26,036 nt of DNA from a bacterium (GTDB taxonomy: Bacteria > UBP13 > UBA5359), in assembly GCA_028685295.1 (NCBI GenBank), contig JAQUEL010000018.1, positions 1 to 26,036 on the forward strand. Direction: 5' to 3'. Below the pieces are notes generated by a model, which saw only the letters and a program-made list of their open reading frames with translations, was not told the origin of the DNA and searched no databases. Each line of letters begins with the position of its first letter. Positions within the stretch are counted from its first letter, which is position 1. This document shows, piece after piece, positions 15,798 to 23,980 of this stretch. Both the position numbers and the translations under genes were made by a program.

Positions 15798-17696
15798 TTG
15801 GTTGTTCGAAATTTAAGCAGGTTTGCGGATCAAAAGGTCAAGGGTGCCTTACGAAGAAAAACGGCCGAATTGCCGAATCGTCCCGGGGTTTATTTGATGA
15901 AGGACGATACGGGCGAAGTGATTTACATAGGCAAAGCGCTGTCATTGCGTAAAAGAGTAAGCTCATACTTTCAGAAGGGACGCCGACGTGATCCCAAAAC
16001 GGCGGCCCTGATTTCAAAAATAGCGGATTTCGATATTATTATGACCGACAGTGAGATTGAAGCGTTGATGCTGGAATGCAATCTCATCAAGAAACATCGT
16101 CCTTATTACAACGTTTTGCTTATGGATGATAAGCATTATCCCTATTTGAAGATGACGGTTAATGAAACCTATCCGCGTTTGTTCATAGCCCGACGGATAG
16201 AATGCGATGGTGCCAGGTATTTCGGACCGTATACCGATGCCGGTGGAGTCAGAGAGGCACTTAAGCTGGTCAAGCGTCTTTTCGGTCTTCGTAGTTGCCG
16301 AAAGGAGATCGATGGACAGGCAAAACGCCACTGTCTCAATCACCAGATCAAGCTCTGTTCAGGCCCTTGCAGCGGGCATGTAAGCCGTGAGGAGTATGTT
16401 GACCTTTGCCACAGAACCGCACTCTTTTTGAGTGGTCATGGACGGGAGCTGATAAAAGAGCTCTCTATGAGAATGAAGGCGGAAGCAGAGGCACTTAACT
16501 TTGAACAGGCGGCTCGTTTCCGGGATCAGATAAAGGCCGTGCAAGCGGTGATGGAACGTCAGAAAATAATTGATACATCCCTGGAAGATAGAGATGTTAT
16601 TGCCTTAGCCAGAGCTGAACAACGGATTGCCGTGCAGATATTCAATATCCGTGCCGGCAAAATGACGGGCCAGCGTTTCTTTACTGCCGACGATGCCGGT
16701 GCTTCCGACGGTGAAGTGATGTCTGCCTTTATAGCGCAGTATTATGCGGTCAATGAGCCGATAAAGACGTTGCTTCTTTCACATGCGCCTGATGATGAGG
16801 CGCTGCTGGTAAGATGGCTGGAGGAACGTTTGGGCCGGAAAGCGAAGATATATCTGCCGCTACGTGGTTCAAAGCATGAGCTGGTAAAGATGGCGGCCAT
16901 AAATGCAGAATATAAGCTGTGGGCTGAACTGTCCGGTATAGCGGACAGGAATGCCGCAACACGATCTGCCGATAATATTGAAGCGTTAAGGGAGCTCTTC
17001 CATCTGGCCGGATATGGCGATATCGGGGAGAAGTGCAGGATAGAGGCATATGATATTTCCAATCTGGCAGGCAGCGATGCTGTTGGAGCCATGGTGGTTA
17101 TGGAGAACGGTAGGCTTGTGAGAAGCGAATATCGAAACTTCAGGATAAAAGGCGATTTCAATTACGAACAGGATGATTATGGCATGATGGCCGAGATGCT
17201 GCAGCGTCGCTTCAAGCGGTTGTTTAAGGATGGAGACATGCCGCCGCAGGCCATTTTGATCGATGGCGGCCGCGGTCAGTTAAATGTTGCTCTATCTCTT
17301 CTCCGGGAAGCCGGCTTGGAAAAGAAGATAAAGGTGCTCTCTCTGGCTGAAGGGAAGGAAGAGGTCTATCTGCCGGAACAATTATTGCCGTTACGATTGC
17401 CTCGTGATTCCCGGCCGCTTCAGCTTCTGCAACAGCTGCGCGATGAGGTTCATCGTACAGCTATAGAGCATCATCGACGGCTTAGAGCAAAGCGGTTACG
17501 CCGCTCCGTATTGGATGAGATCAAAGGGCTGGGGCCGGCTCGCAAGCAGATGATGATCAGCAGTTGTGGCTCAGTGGCCGAGATAGCGCTTATGCCGCCG
17601 GCTGAGCTCGCTGCTCGCAGCGGCATCCCTTTGGCGCTGGCTGAACGTGTCAGGGCATATCTCAGCGATCGATTAGGCACGGAAGGCAGCGAATAG
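15798..17696 (+). CDS. uvrC: Excinuclease ABC subunit C
   Basis: UvrC makes both incisions around bulky DNA lesions in nucleotide excision repair. The 632-residue protein shows the GIY-YIG domain (PGVYLMKDDTGEVIYIGKA), a UVR motif (MKAEAEALNFEQAARFRDQI) that contacts UvrB, an RNase H-like nuclease domain with AYDISNLAGSDAVGAMV and LIDGGRGQLN, and a C-terminal helix-hairpin-helix region (IKGLGPARKQMM). The TTG start has GAGGTGGG nine bases upstream and gives about 15 residues before the first conserved strand. The 89-base spacer after rimO has no clear terminator or promoter. Confidence 0.96.
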   Translation: MVVRNLSRFADQKVKGALRRKTAELPNRPGVYLMKDDTGEVIYIGKALSLRKRVSSYFQKGRRRDPKTAALISKIADFDIIMTDSEIEALMLECNLIKKHRPYYNVLLMDDKHYPYLKMTVNETYPRLFIARRIECDGARYFGPYTDAGGVREALKLVKRLFGLRSCRKEIDGQAKRHCLNHQIKLCSGPCSGHVSREEYVDLCHRTALFLSGHGRELIKELSMRMKAEAEALNFEQAARFRDQIKAVQAVMERQKIIDTSLEDRDVIALARAEQRIAVQIFNIRAGKMTGQRFFTADDAGASDGEVMSAFIAQYYAVNEPIKTLLLSHAPDDEALLVRWLEERLGRKAKIYLPLRGSKHELVKMAAINAEYKLWAELSGIADRNAATRSADNIEALRELFHLAGYGDIGEKCRIEAYDISNLAGSDAVGAMVVMENGRLVRSEYRNFRIKGDFNYEQDDYGMMAEMLQRRFKRLFKDGDMPPQAILIDGGRGQLNVALSLLREAGLEKKIKVLSLAEGKEEVYLPEQLLPLRLPRDSRPLQLLQQLRDEVHRTAIEHHRRLRAKRLRRSVLDEIKGLGPARKQMMISSCGSVAEIALMPPAELAARSGIPLALAERVRAYLSDRLGTEGSE

Positions 17697-17769
17697 AAGT
17701 GCAGAGCCGCCACCGGAACACCGGGATGCTGTCGGACCTTCTGATAACGTTGCTAAGCGAAACAGGATT

Positions 17770-17872
17770 TTGCATCGAGGAGCTTGAATAAAGTTATGAG
17801 CAGTCAATAGAGACTCAGCAGACACTCAGCCCAGGGATCCTTCCGGGGCTTGCCTCGAGGAGCGTCAATAAA
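17770..17872 (+). repeat. Two 23-base direct repeats, 80 bases apart
   Basis: The copies at 17770-17792 and 17850-17872 differ at three positions and share TCGAGGAGC and AATAAA. Each begins with a -35-like TTGC[A/C]T. The second copy is followed by TATAAA at promoter spacing; the first is not. The 202-base uvrC-yvlD spacer otherwise holds a weak GC-rich hairpin at 17829-17849. Confidence 0.7.
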
Positions 17873-17878
17873 TATAAA
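17850..17878 (+). promoter_or_regulatory. Possible promoter for the YvlD-like gene
   Basis: TTGCCT (17850-17855) and TATAAA (17873-17878) have a 17-base spacer. The predicted start near 17885 would fall inside GGGAG (17883-17887), giving an unusually short leader. This makes the assignment tentative. Confidence 0.4.
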
Positions 17879-17898
17879 TGAACGGGAGATAAAAGCAA

Positions 17899-18243
17899 AT
17901 GTCTTATCTAATTTATAAATGGCTGTTGACAACGGCGGCGCTTTATTTGACCTCGTTGATAATACCGGGGATAAGTATTAAGGGAATTCTTTCAGCATTT
18001 TTGGCAGCTGCGGTACTTGGCCTGATAAATGCTCTGATAAAGCCATTATTGATCTTTTTAACCTTGCCGATTACCATTTTGACATTGGGTTTGTCGATAC
18101 TGGTAATCAATGCATTACTTCTTTGGCTGGCGGGAAACATAGGCATAAACGGCTTTGCCGTTGACGGCTTTTTGTCGGCTTTTCTGGGATCTATAGTTAT
18201 GAGCTTTTTCGGTATGATATTGAACAGGCTGCTGTCAGCCTAA
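17899..18243 (+). CDS. YvlD-type small membrane protein (phage holin 4 superfamily)
   Basis: This 114-residue protein is almost entirely hydrophobic, with four predicted membrane segments near 5-25, 30-50, 55-78 and 88-112. The pattern LVLTSLIIPGISIKG...NALIKPLLIFLTLPITILTLG is that of the YvlD/DUF family annotated as phage holin family 4. Despite that name, these are widespread chromosomal proteins of unknown function, and nothing here suggests a prophage. A function in lysis is not supported. GGGAG lies 11 bases before the ATG. It sits alone between uvrC and rapZ, 15 bases before rapZ. Confidence 0.85.
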   Translation: MSYLIYKWLLTTAALYLTSLIIPGISIKGILSAFLAAAVLGLINALIKPLLIFLTLPITILTLGLSILVINALLLWLAGNIGINGFAVDGFLSAFLGSIVMSFFGMILNRLLSA

Positions 18244-18258
18244 GAATGGGAGAAATTT

Positions 18259-19173
18259 TTGAACGATTTTAAGATGATAATAATTACCGGCCAATCCGGT
18301 GCAGGCAAGACTCAGGCTGTAAGATGTTTTGAGGATATGGGCTATTTTTGTGTCGATAACCTGCCGCCGGTAATGATGCATAACTTTGCGGAACTTTGCC
18401 GGCAGAGCCTGAACAAGATAAGGCGCATAGCCGTGGTGGTGGATATCAGGGGTGGAGAGTTTTTCAGTGAGCTCTTTGAAGCCTTGGATGAATTGGCTCG
18501 CGCCGGATATGACCACAGGGTATTGTATTTGGACGCTTCCGATCAGGTGCTGGTGACGCGCTTCAAGGAAACTCGGCGCAAGCCGCCGCTGGCTGACAGC
18601 CGGGGTGGTGTGCTGGAGGGCATCAAAGCTGAACGCAAACGCCTTCAAGGCGTCAGGGATATAGCGGATAATATCATAGACACCTCCGATCTGACAGCTC
18701 GTGAGCTGCAAACTAAATTGGAGTGCCTATTCAGCGATAGGCTTTTGCAGGAGCGGCTTTCCATAACAGTCATCTCCTTCGGCCATAAATACGGTATCCC
18801 TCTGGATGTCGATCTGTTGTTTGATGTTCGCTTTCTGCCCAATCCACAGTATGTTGAGGAAATGAAGCCGCTTACCGGAGAAGATAGGAGCGTTGCCGAA
18901 TACGTGATGAAATGGCCTATTACCAAGCGCTTTATCAGCAGACTTTACAGCTTCGTTGATTTTCTTCTGCCACAGTATATAAAAGAGGGCAAAGCACATT
19001 TGACCATCGGCATAGGCTGCACCGGCGGACAGCATCGTGCCGTGGCTATATCAGCCGCCCTTTATCAACATTTGCGGCAGAAGGGTTACCGGGCGGTACT
19101 GCAGCACCGGGATATGATGAACAGATTGGAAAACGCAAACTTTTCGGCTGCGTTATCCGGTAATGAAGGGTGA
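18259..19173 (+). CDS. rapZ: RapZ/YvcJ family nucleotide-binding protein
   Basis: RapZ proteins bind and hydrolyse nucleotides. In E. coli RapZ directs RNase E to the GlmZ sRNA and senses glucosamine-6-phosphate; in Bacillus YvcJ affects competence. The 304-residue protein has the P-loop GQSGAGKT at residues 11-18, the family motif YFCVDNLPP, VVDIRGGEFF, and the C-terminal phosphosugar-binding-type motif IGIGCTGGQHRAVAI. The TTG start has GGGAG six bases upstream; the next ATG is five codons in. It precedes yvcK, as in most Firmicutes. Confidence 0.95.
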   Translation: MNDFKMIIITGQSGAGKTQAVRCFEDMGYFCVDNLPPVMMHNFAELCRQSLNKIRRIAVVVDIRGGEFFSELFEALDELARAGYDHRVLYLDASDQVLVTRFKETRRKPPLADSRGGVLEGIKAERKRLQGVRDIADNIIDTSDLTARELQTKLECLFSDRLLQERLSITVISFGHKYGIPLDVDLLFDVRFLPNPQYVEEMKPLTGEDRSVAEYVMKWPITKRFISRLYSFVDFLLPQYIKEGKAHLTIGIGCTGGQHRAVAISAALYQHLRQKGYRAVLQHRDMMNRLENANFSAALSGNEG

Positions 19174-19218
19174 GTGGCCCGGGATGGCAGGCTTGAGAAC
19201 GGGCATGGGAAGCCCAAA

Positions 19219-19246
19219 GCCGGCAACCGGCAGCCTACAGTCGGCA
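19219..19246 (+). repeat. Heptamer array upstream of yvcK
   Basis: GCCGGCA, ACCGGCA, GCCTACA and GTCGGCA follow in tandem. The CCGGCA core is the same as in the gpmI array at 24002-24022. It runs directly into the hairpin that precedes the yvcK ribosome binding site. Confidence 0.65.
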
Positions 19247-19270
19247 CCTGAGCCTGTAAGGCGCAGGTGC
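19244..19270 (+). promoter_or_regulatory. Hairpin just before the yvcK ribosome binding site
   Basis: GCACCTG (19244-19250) pairs with CAGGTGC (19264-19270), and after one A/G mismatch GCCT pairs with AGGC around a GTA loop. GGAG of the yvcK ribosome binding site starts at the next base, 19271. It has no T-tract. It could insulate or modulate yvcK translation or mark an RNA processing point. Confidence 0.5.
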
Positions 19271-19281
19271 GGAGCAGAGTT

Positions 19282-20586
19282 ATGAAGAAGAGTATCGAGG
19301 AACGAATGCATCTGCTCAAGTGGCTTTATCCCGGTATGCGGGTAAAGCGCTGGCTGGTGTTGGTGATATGTGGTGTGGTTTTGATAGGTACCGGTTTGGC
19401 ACTGGTGATCAACGGACGTATTCTTGGCGTAGTTGAGGATCTATTGAAGCATCTGAGCCGAATCAGTACCGGTCGAATACTTCCTCCTGTGGCAAACGGA
19501 CTTTTTCTTGTGGGAACCGGTATAGCCGTATCCATATGGGGAACAGCCAGAATATTCAGATCCATATTTGTCGCCTGTCAGCCGATAGGCAACGGCCAAT
19601 TAGTTGATATTATCTATCGTAACCGCCAACTGGAGCAGGGCTTGAGAGTTGTAGCCTTTGGCGGCGGCACAGGTCTGGCATCCCTTCTGCGAGGCCTCAA
19701 AGATTATACCAGCAATATTACCGCAGTGGTAACTGTATCCGATGATGGAGGCAGTTCGGGTATATTGCGCCGGGAAACGGGAATTGTTCCTCCCGGTGAT
19801 ATCAGAAACTGTCTGGTTGCCCTGGCGGATGCCGAGCCTCTGATGACACGTCTTTTTCAGCATCGCTTTAACGGATTGCCGGGATTGGAGGGACATGCCT
19901 TCGGTAATTTGCTTTTATCGGCGTTGACCGATGTGGCGGGAGATTTTGAAGTGGCTGTTAAAGAGGCCAGTCGGGTTTTGGCCGTGAGAGGACGCGTTTT
20001 CCCTTCGACTCTGGAGGATGTGGTTCTTTGGGGAGAGATGAATGATGGGTCCTTGATATGTGGAGAGTCCCATATTACTGCGTCTAATCAGAATATACGG
20101 CGGGTTTATCTCAAGCCTGACAATTGTAAGCCGGCACCTGAAGTGATGGAAGCTATAGAGGAAGCCGATGCTATTCTCGTCGGTCCCGGCAGCCTGTATA
20201 CCAGTGTTATTCCCAATCTTCTCATCAGTGGTGTAGCTGATGCCGTCAGGGAAGCCGAGGCTGTTAAAATCTACGTTTGCAATGTCATGACCCAACCTGG
20301 TGAAACTGATCGATATACCGCCGGCGACCACCTCAAAGCCTTGATTGACCATGCCGGGAGCGTGGTGGATTATATGCTGATAAATAACGCTCGTCCCTCG
20401 GAAGAGGCTTTGAGAAAATACCGGGAAGAGGGGGCTGAACTGGTTAGAGCTATTCCTGAGGAAATTGTCCGGCTGGGCGTACAACCGATTATGCGTCATC
20501 TTATTAACCGAAATGTTCTGGTGCGTCATAGTCCCAGACGGCTGGGCGAAGCCATTTATGCAGTTATGGAAGCAGTAATTCAATAG
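19282..20586 (+). CDS. yvcK: YvcK/GlmR family protein with N-terminal membrane segments
   Basis: YvcK (GlmR) is a UDP-GlcNAc-binding protein of the CofD-like fold that supports cell-wall precursor synthesis on gluconeogenic carbon in Bacillus. The core starts near residue 122 with VAFGGGTGLASLLRGL, followed by VSDDGGSSGILRRE, VPPGDIRNCLVAL and GPGSLYTSVIPNLL. Unlike the 317-residue Bacillus protein, this 434-residue form has about 120 extra N-terminal residues with two hydrophobic segments (about 24-45 and 69-88), suggesting membrane anchoring. ATG 19282 has GGAG seven bases upstream; GTG 19267 in frame would lie in a hairpin and is less likely. whiA does not follow it. Confidence 0.93.
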   Translation: MKKSIEERMHLLKWLYPGMRVKRWLVLVICGVVLIGTGLALVINGRILGVVEDLLKHLSRISTGRILPPVANGLFLVGTGIAVSIWGTARIFRSIFVACQPIGNGQLVDIIYRNRQLEQGLRVVAFGGGTGLASLLRGLKDYTSNITAVVTVSDDGGSSGILRRETGIVPPGDIRNCLVALADAEPLMTRLFQHRFNGLPGLEGHAFGNLLLSALTDVAGDFEVAVKEASRVLAVRGRVFPSTLEDVVLWGEMNDGSLICGESHITASNQNIRRVYLKPDNCKPAPEVMEAIEEADAILVGPGSLYTSVIPNLLISGVADAVREAEAVKIYVCNVMTQPGETDRYTAGDHLKALIDHAGSVVDYMLINNARPSEEALRKYREEGAELVRAIPEEIVRLGVQPIMRHLINRNVLVRHSPRRLGEAIYAVMEAVIQ

Positions 20587-20606
20587 CCATTATATCTTAA
20601 AAACAC

Positions 20607-20635
20607 TTGCCATCCTGCCGTAAATGCTGTAAAAT
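20607..20635 (+). promoter_or_regulatory. Sigma-A type promoter for gap
   Basis: TTGCCA (20607-20612) and TAAAAT (20630-20635) are separated by 17 bases, each with five of six consensus positions. The leader from about 20642 contains a hairpin, GGC(C)TTTA with TAAAGCC (20651-20670), just upstream of the ribosome binding site AGGAGG. I see no CggR-type operator repeats. Confidence 0.75.
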
Positions 20636-20666
20636 TAACTCTTTGGAAAGGGCCTTTAGGTCATAA

Positions 20667-21698
<1,032 letters not shown>

Positions 21699-21709
21699 GC
21701 AGTTGACCT

Positions 21710-21738
21710 GAAGGTGGCTTGCATGGCAAGCCACCTTC
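21710..21738 (+). terminator. Terminator-like hairpin after gap
   Basis: A perfect 13-bp stem, GAAGGTGGCTTGC with GCAAGCCACCTTC, has a three-base loop and is followed by TTAATTAATC. The T-run is short and interrupted, so termination is probably partial. gap would then be made in excess over the downstream glycolytic genes. Confidence 0.65.
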
Positions 21739-21773
21739 TTAATTAATCATGCGTAGTGAAAAATCTTAAAGCC

Positions 21774-21833
21774 GATGCCTGAAGGCGGACGCTCGGGTGG
21801 GACAATACTCTTCAATCTGAGAGGTATGCCCGG
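21774..21833 (+). repeat. Paired intergenic element, copy B (upstream of pgk)
   Basis: This is the second copy of the element found at 8905-8970, with the same two blocks at 21774-21794 and 21817-21833 and a shorter middle (22 instead of 28 bases). GCTCGGG (21791-21797) can pair with CCCGGGC (21829-21835), and ATAC (21805-21808) with GTAT (21824-21827) as an alternative. Heptamers GACCTTA and GACTTAA follow at 21849-21862, as related heptamers follow copy A. Confidence 0.6.
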
Positions 21834-21887
21834 GCGTAAACTTCTAATGACCTTAGACTTAAAAGCCAAAAAGAGGAGGCATGCCTC

Positions 21888-23075
21888 ATGAATAAGAAAA
21901 CAATCAGAGATATAGATGTTGCCGGGAAACGAGTGCTTGTCAGAGTGGATTTCAATGTGCCTCTGGATGAGAATCGCAAGATTACGGATGACAGACGTAT
22001 AAAGGCTGCGCTTCCGACTATAAATTATCTCCTTGAGAAGGGCGGCCGGGCCATACTTGTATCGCATCTCGGACGTCCCAAGGGACAGGTTGTTGATAAG
22101 CTTCGTCTCGATCCCGTTGCAGAACGGCTTAGCGAATTGCTTGGACGCAACGTTCTTAAGCTTGACGATAGCATCGGCCCTGATGTGGAACGTGCTGTCG
22201 CCAGTATGAAAGACGGCGACCTTATTTTACTGGAGAATATACGCTTCTATTCTGAAGAGGAGAAGAATGATCCTGATTTTTCATGTAAGTTAGCGGCGTT
22301 GGCCGATGTTTATGTTAATGATGCCTTCGGTACCGCTCACAGGGCCCACGCTTCAACCGAGGGAGTGGCGCATTATATCAAACCTGCAGTGGCAGGCTTC
22401 CTGATGGAGAAAGAGCTTGATTACCTGGGACGCTCTTTGGAGAACCCGGAGAGGCCCTTTGTGGCTGTGCTCGGCGGGGCTAAGGTGTCTGATAAGATAC
22501 CTGTAATAGAGAACCTTCTTAATAAGGTGGATACGTTGCTTATCGGCGGCGGTATGGCCTATACCTTCCTTTACAGCCTTGGGCATCAGGTTGGACGCTC
22601 CCTGCTGGAGGCAGATAAGGTTGAGATGGCTGCAGAACTGCTACGCAAGGCAAAGGAGAAAAAAGTTGTTATGCTGTTGCCGGTGGATGTGGTGATCACA
22701 TCCGAGCTGGCAGAGGATGCCGAGACCCATATGGTGGATATCGATAAGATTCCCGAAGATATGATGGCAGCTGATATCGGACCGGAAACTATACGGATGT
22801 TCAGTGATATGATCCGTACCGCGCGAACCGTGATCTGGAACGGCCCCATGGGTGTTTTTGAGATGAAGCCCTTTGCCGAAGGTACTAGAAAGATTGCCGA
22901 AGCTATGGCTGAGTGTAAGGGAACGACAATAATCGGCGGAGGAGATTCCGCGGCGGCTGTGGAGCAGATGGGGTATGCCGATCAGATGAGCCATATATCC
23001 ACCGGCGGCGGAGCATCGCTGGAATTCCTTGAGGGAAAGGTACTGCCCGGTGTCGCTGTCTTGGATGATAAATGA
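21888..23075 (+). CDS. pgk: Phosphoglycerate kinase
   Basis: Pgk transfers phosphate from 1,3-bisphosphoglycerate to ADP. The 395-residue protein has the substrate motifs [10 protein letters not shown] near 21-30, SHLGRPKG near 60-67 and ENIRFYSEE, the hinge [11 protein letters not shown] near 197-207, NGPMGVFE, and the nucleotide-binding [14 protein letters not shown] and [21 protein letters not shown] lies eight bases before the ATG. A 12-base palindrome GAGGCATGCCTC fills the gap between the ribosome binding site and the start codon. It is a stand-alone Pgk, not a Pgk-Tpi fusion. Confidence 0.97.
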   Translation: MNKKTIRDIDVAGKRVLVRVDFNVPLDENRKITDDRRIKAALPTINYLLEKGGRAILVSHLGRPKGQVVDKLRLDPVAERLSELLGRNVLKLDDSIGPDVERAVASMKDGDLILLENIRFYSEEEKNDPDFSCKLAALADVYVNDAFGTAHRAHASTEGVAHYIKPAVAGFLMEKELDYLGRSLENPERPFVAVLGGAKVSDKIPVIENLLNKVDTLLIGGGMAYTFLYSLGHQVGRSLLEADKVEMAAELLRKAKEKKVVMLLPVDVVITSELAEDAETHMVDIDKIPEDMMAADIGPETIRMFSDMIRTARTVIWNGPMGVFEMKPFAEGTRKIAEAMAECKGTTIIGGGDSAAAVEQMGYADQMSHISTGGGASLEFLEGKVLPGVAVLDDK

Positions 23076-23082
23076 TCTAATT

Positions 23083-23102
23083 TCTTATATAGTCTTATAT
23101 AA
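23083..23102 (+). repeat. Tandem 10-base repeat in the pgk-tpiA spacer
   Basis: TCTTATATAG is followed directly by TCTTATATAA in the 55-base spacer. The TATATA words resemble a -10 element, but I find no matching -35. It may be AT-rich leader sequence only. Confidence 0.4.
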
Positions 23103-23130
23103 ATGCTAAACTAACGAGGGGTGTAAGAGA

Positions 23131-23886
23131 ATGCGTAAACCTATTATTGCCGGAAACTGGAAGTTGAACAAGCTGGTTAACGGTGCCATGGAGCTTATAG
23201 AGGAACTGAAGCCTCAGATATCCGGGGCAGAGAATGTTGAAGTGGTTGTTTGTCCTCCCTTTACTGCCTTATATGCCGTTAATATGAGTATTGGAGACAG
23301 CCATATAATGCTGGGTGCCCAGGACTGCTACTGGCAGGATAGTGGAGCCTTCACCGGTGAAGTCTCCGTACCTATGCTTCAGGATACAGGGTGCAAATAT
23401 GTTATAATCGGTCATTCTGAAAGGCGCCAGTACTTTGGCGAAACCGATGAGACGGTTAATAAGAAGTTAAAGGCTCTATTGCAAAAGGGCTTGAATCCGA
23501 TTATGTGTGTTGGAGAGAGCTCTGAACAACGTAAGTCCGGCATCACGGACGACGTTATTGTCAGCCAGGTGGAAAAGGGCATGGAGGGGCTGAATGCTCA
23601 GGATGCAGTGGCTGTTGTTATAGCCTATGAACCCATATGGGCTATTGGGACCGGTGAAACATGCGATGCTGGTGAGGCTGATCGTGTCTGCGGCTTGATC
23701 CGCTCTACCGTGGCTGCTCGTTTCGGTCAGGCTGCGGCGGATGCCATACGTATTCAATACGGCGGCAGCGTGACTCCGGATACTGTAGACGATCTCATGT
23801 CCAGGAGCAATATTGACGGTGCACTGGTGGGCGGTGCCAGTTTGGTAGCTGAAAAGTTTGCCAGGATCGTCAATTTTAAAAGATAG
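23131..23886 (+). CDS. tpiA: Triosephosphate isomerase
   Basis: TpiA interconverts dihydroxyacetone phosphate and glyceraldehyde-3-phosphate. The 251-residue TIM barrel shows GNWKLNK with the active-site K11, H95 in IGHSERR, E167 in [12 protein letters not shown], and the phosphate-binding YGGSV and [17 protein letters not shown] precedes the ATG. It follows pgk by 55 bases and is followed by a long perfect hairpin. Confidence 0.97.
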   Translation: MRKPIIAGNWKLNKLVNGAMELIEELKPQISGAENVEVVVCPPFTALYAVNMSIGDSHIMLGAQDCYWQDSGAFTGEVSVPMLQDTGCKYVIIGHSERRQYFGETDETVNKKLKALLQKGLNPIMCVGESSEQRKSGITDDVIVSQVEKGMEGLNAQDAVAVVIAYEPIWAIGTGETCDAGEADRVCGLIRSTVAARFGQAAADAIRIQYGGSVTPDTVDDLMSRSNIDGALVGGASLVAEKFARIVNFKR

Positions 23887-23889
23887 AAC

Positions 23890-23930
23890 AGCTACCCTTC
23901 TCCGCAGCAAGACTGCGGAGAAGGGTAGCT
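23890..23930 (+). repeat. Perfect 18-bp inverted repeat after tpiA
   Basis: The arms at 23890-23907 and 23913-23930 are exactly complementary, with a CAAGA loop; the arms begin AGCTACCCTTCTCC. It starts three bases after the tpiA stop. No T-tract follows, so it may protect the upstream 3' end or be an RNase III/RNase Y processing site rather than a terminator. Confidence 0.8.
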
Positions 23931-23980
23931 TACCGAAGTTTGGCATGAAGAAAGATCAAGTAATAAAGCAGAGGGCTTGC

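Noticed and set aside
17899-18243. Prophage or lysis module suggested by the holin-like gene
   Set aside because: The protein belongs to a chromosomal membrane family misleadingly named after phage holins. No endolysin, integrase or other phage gene is nearby.
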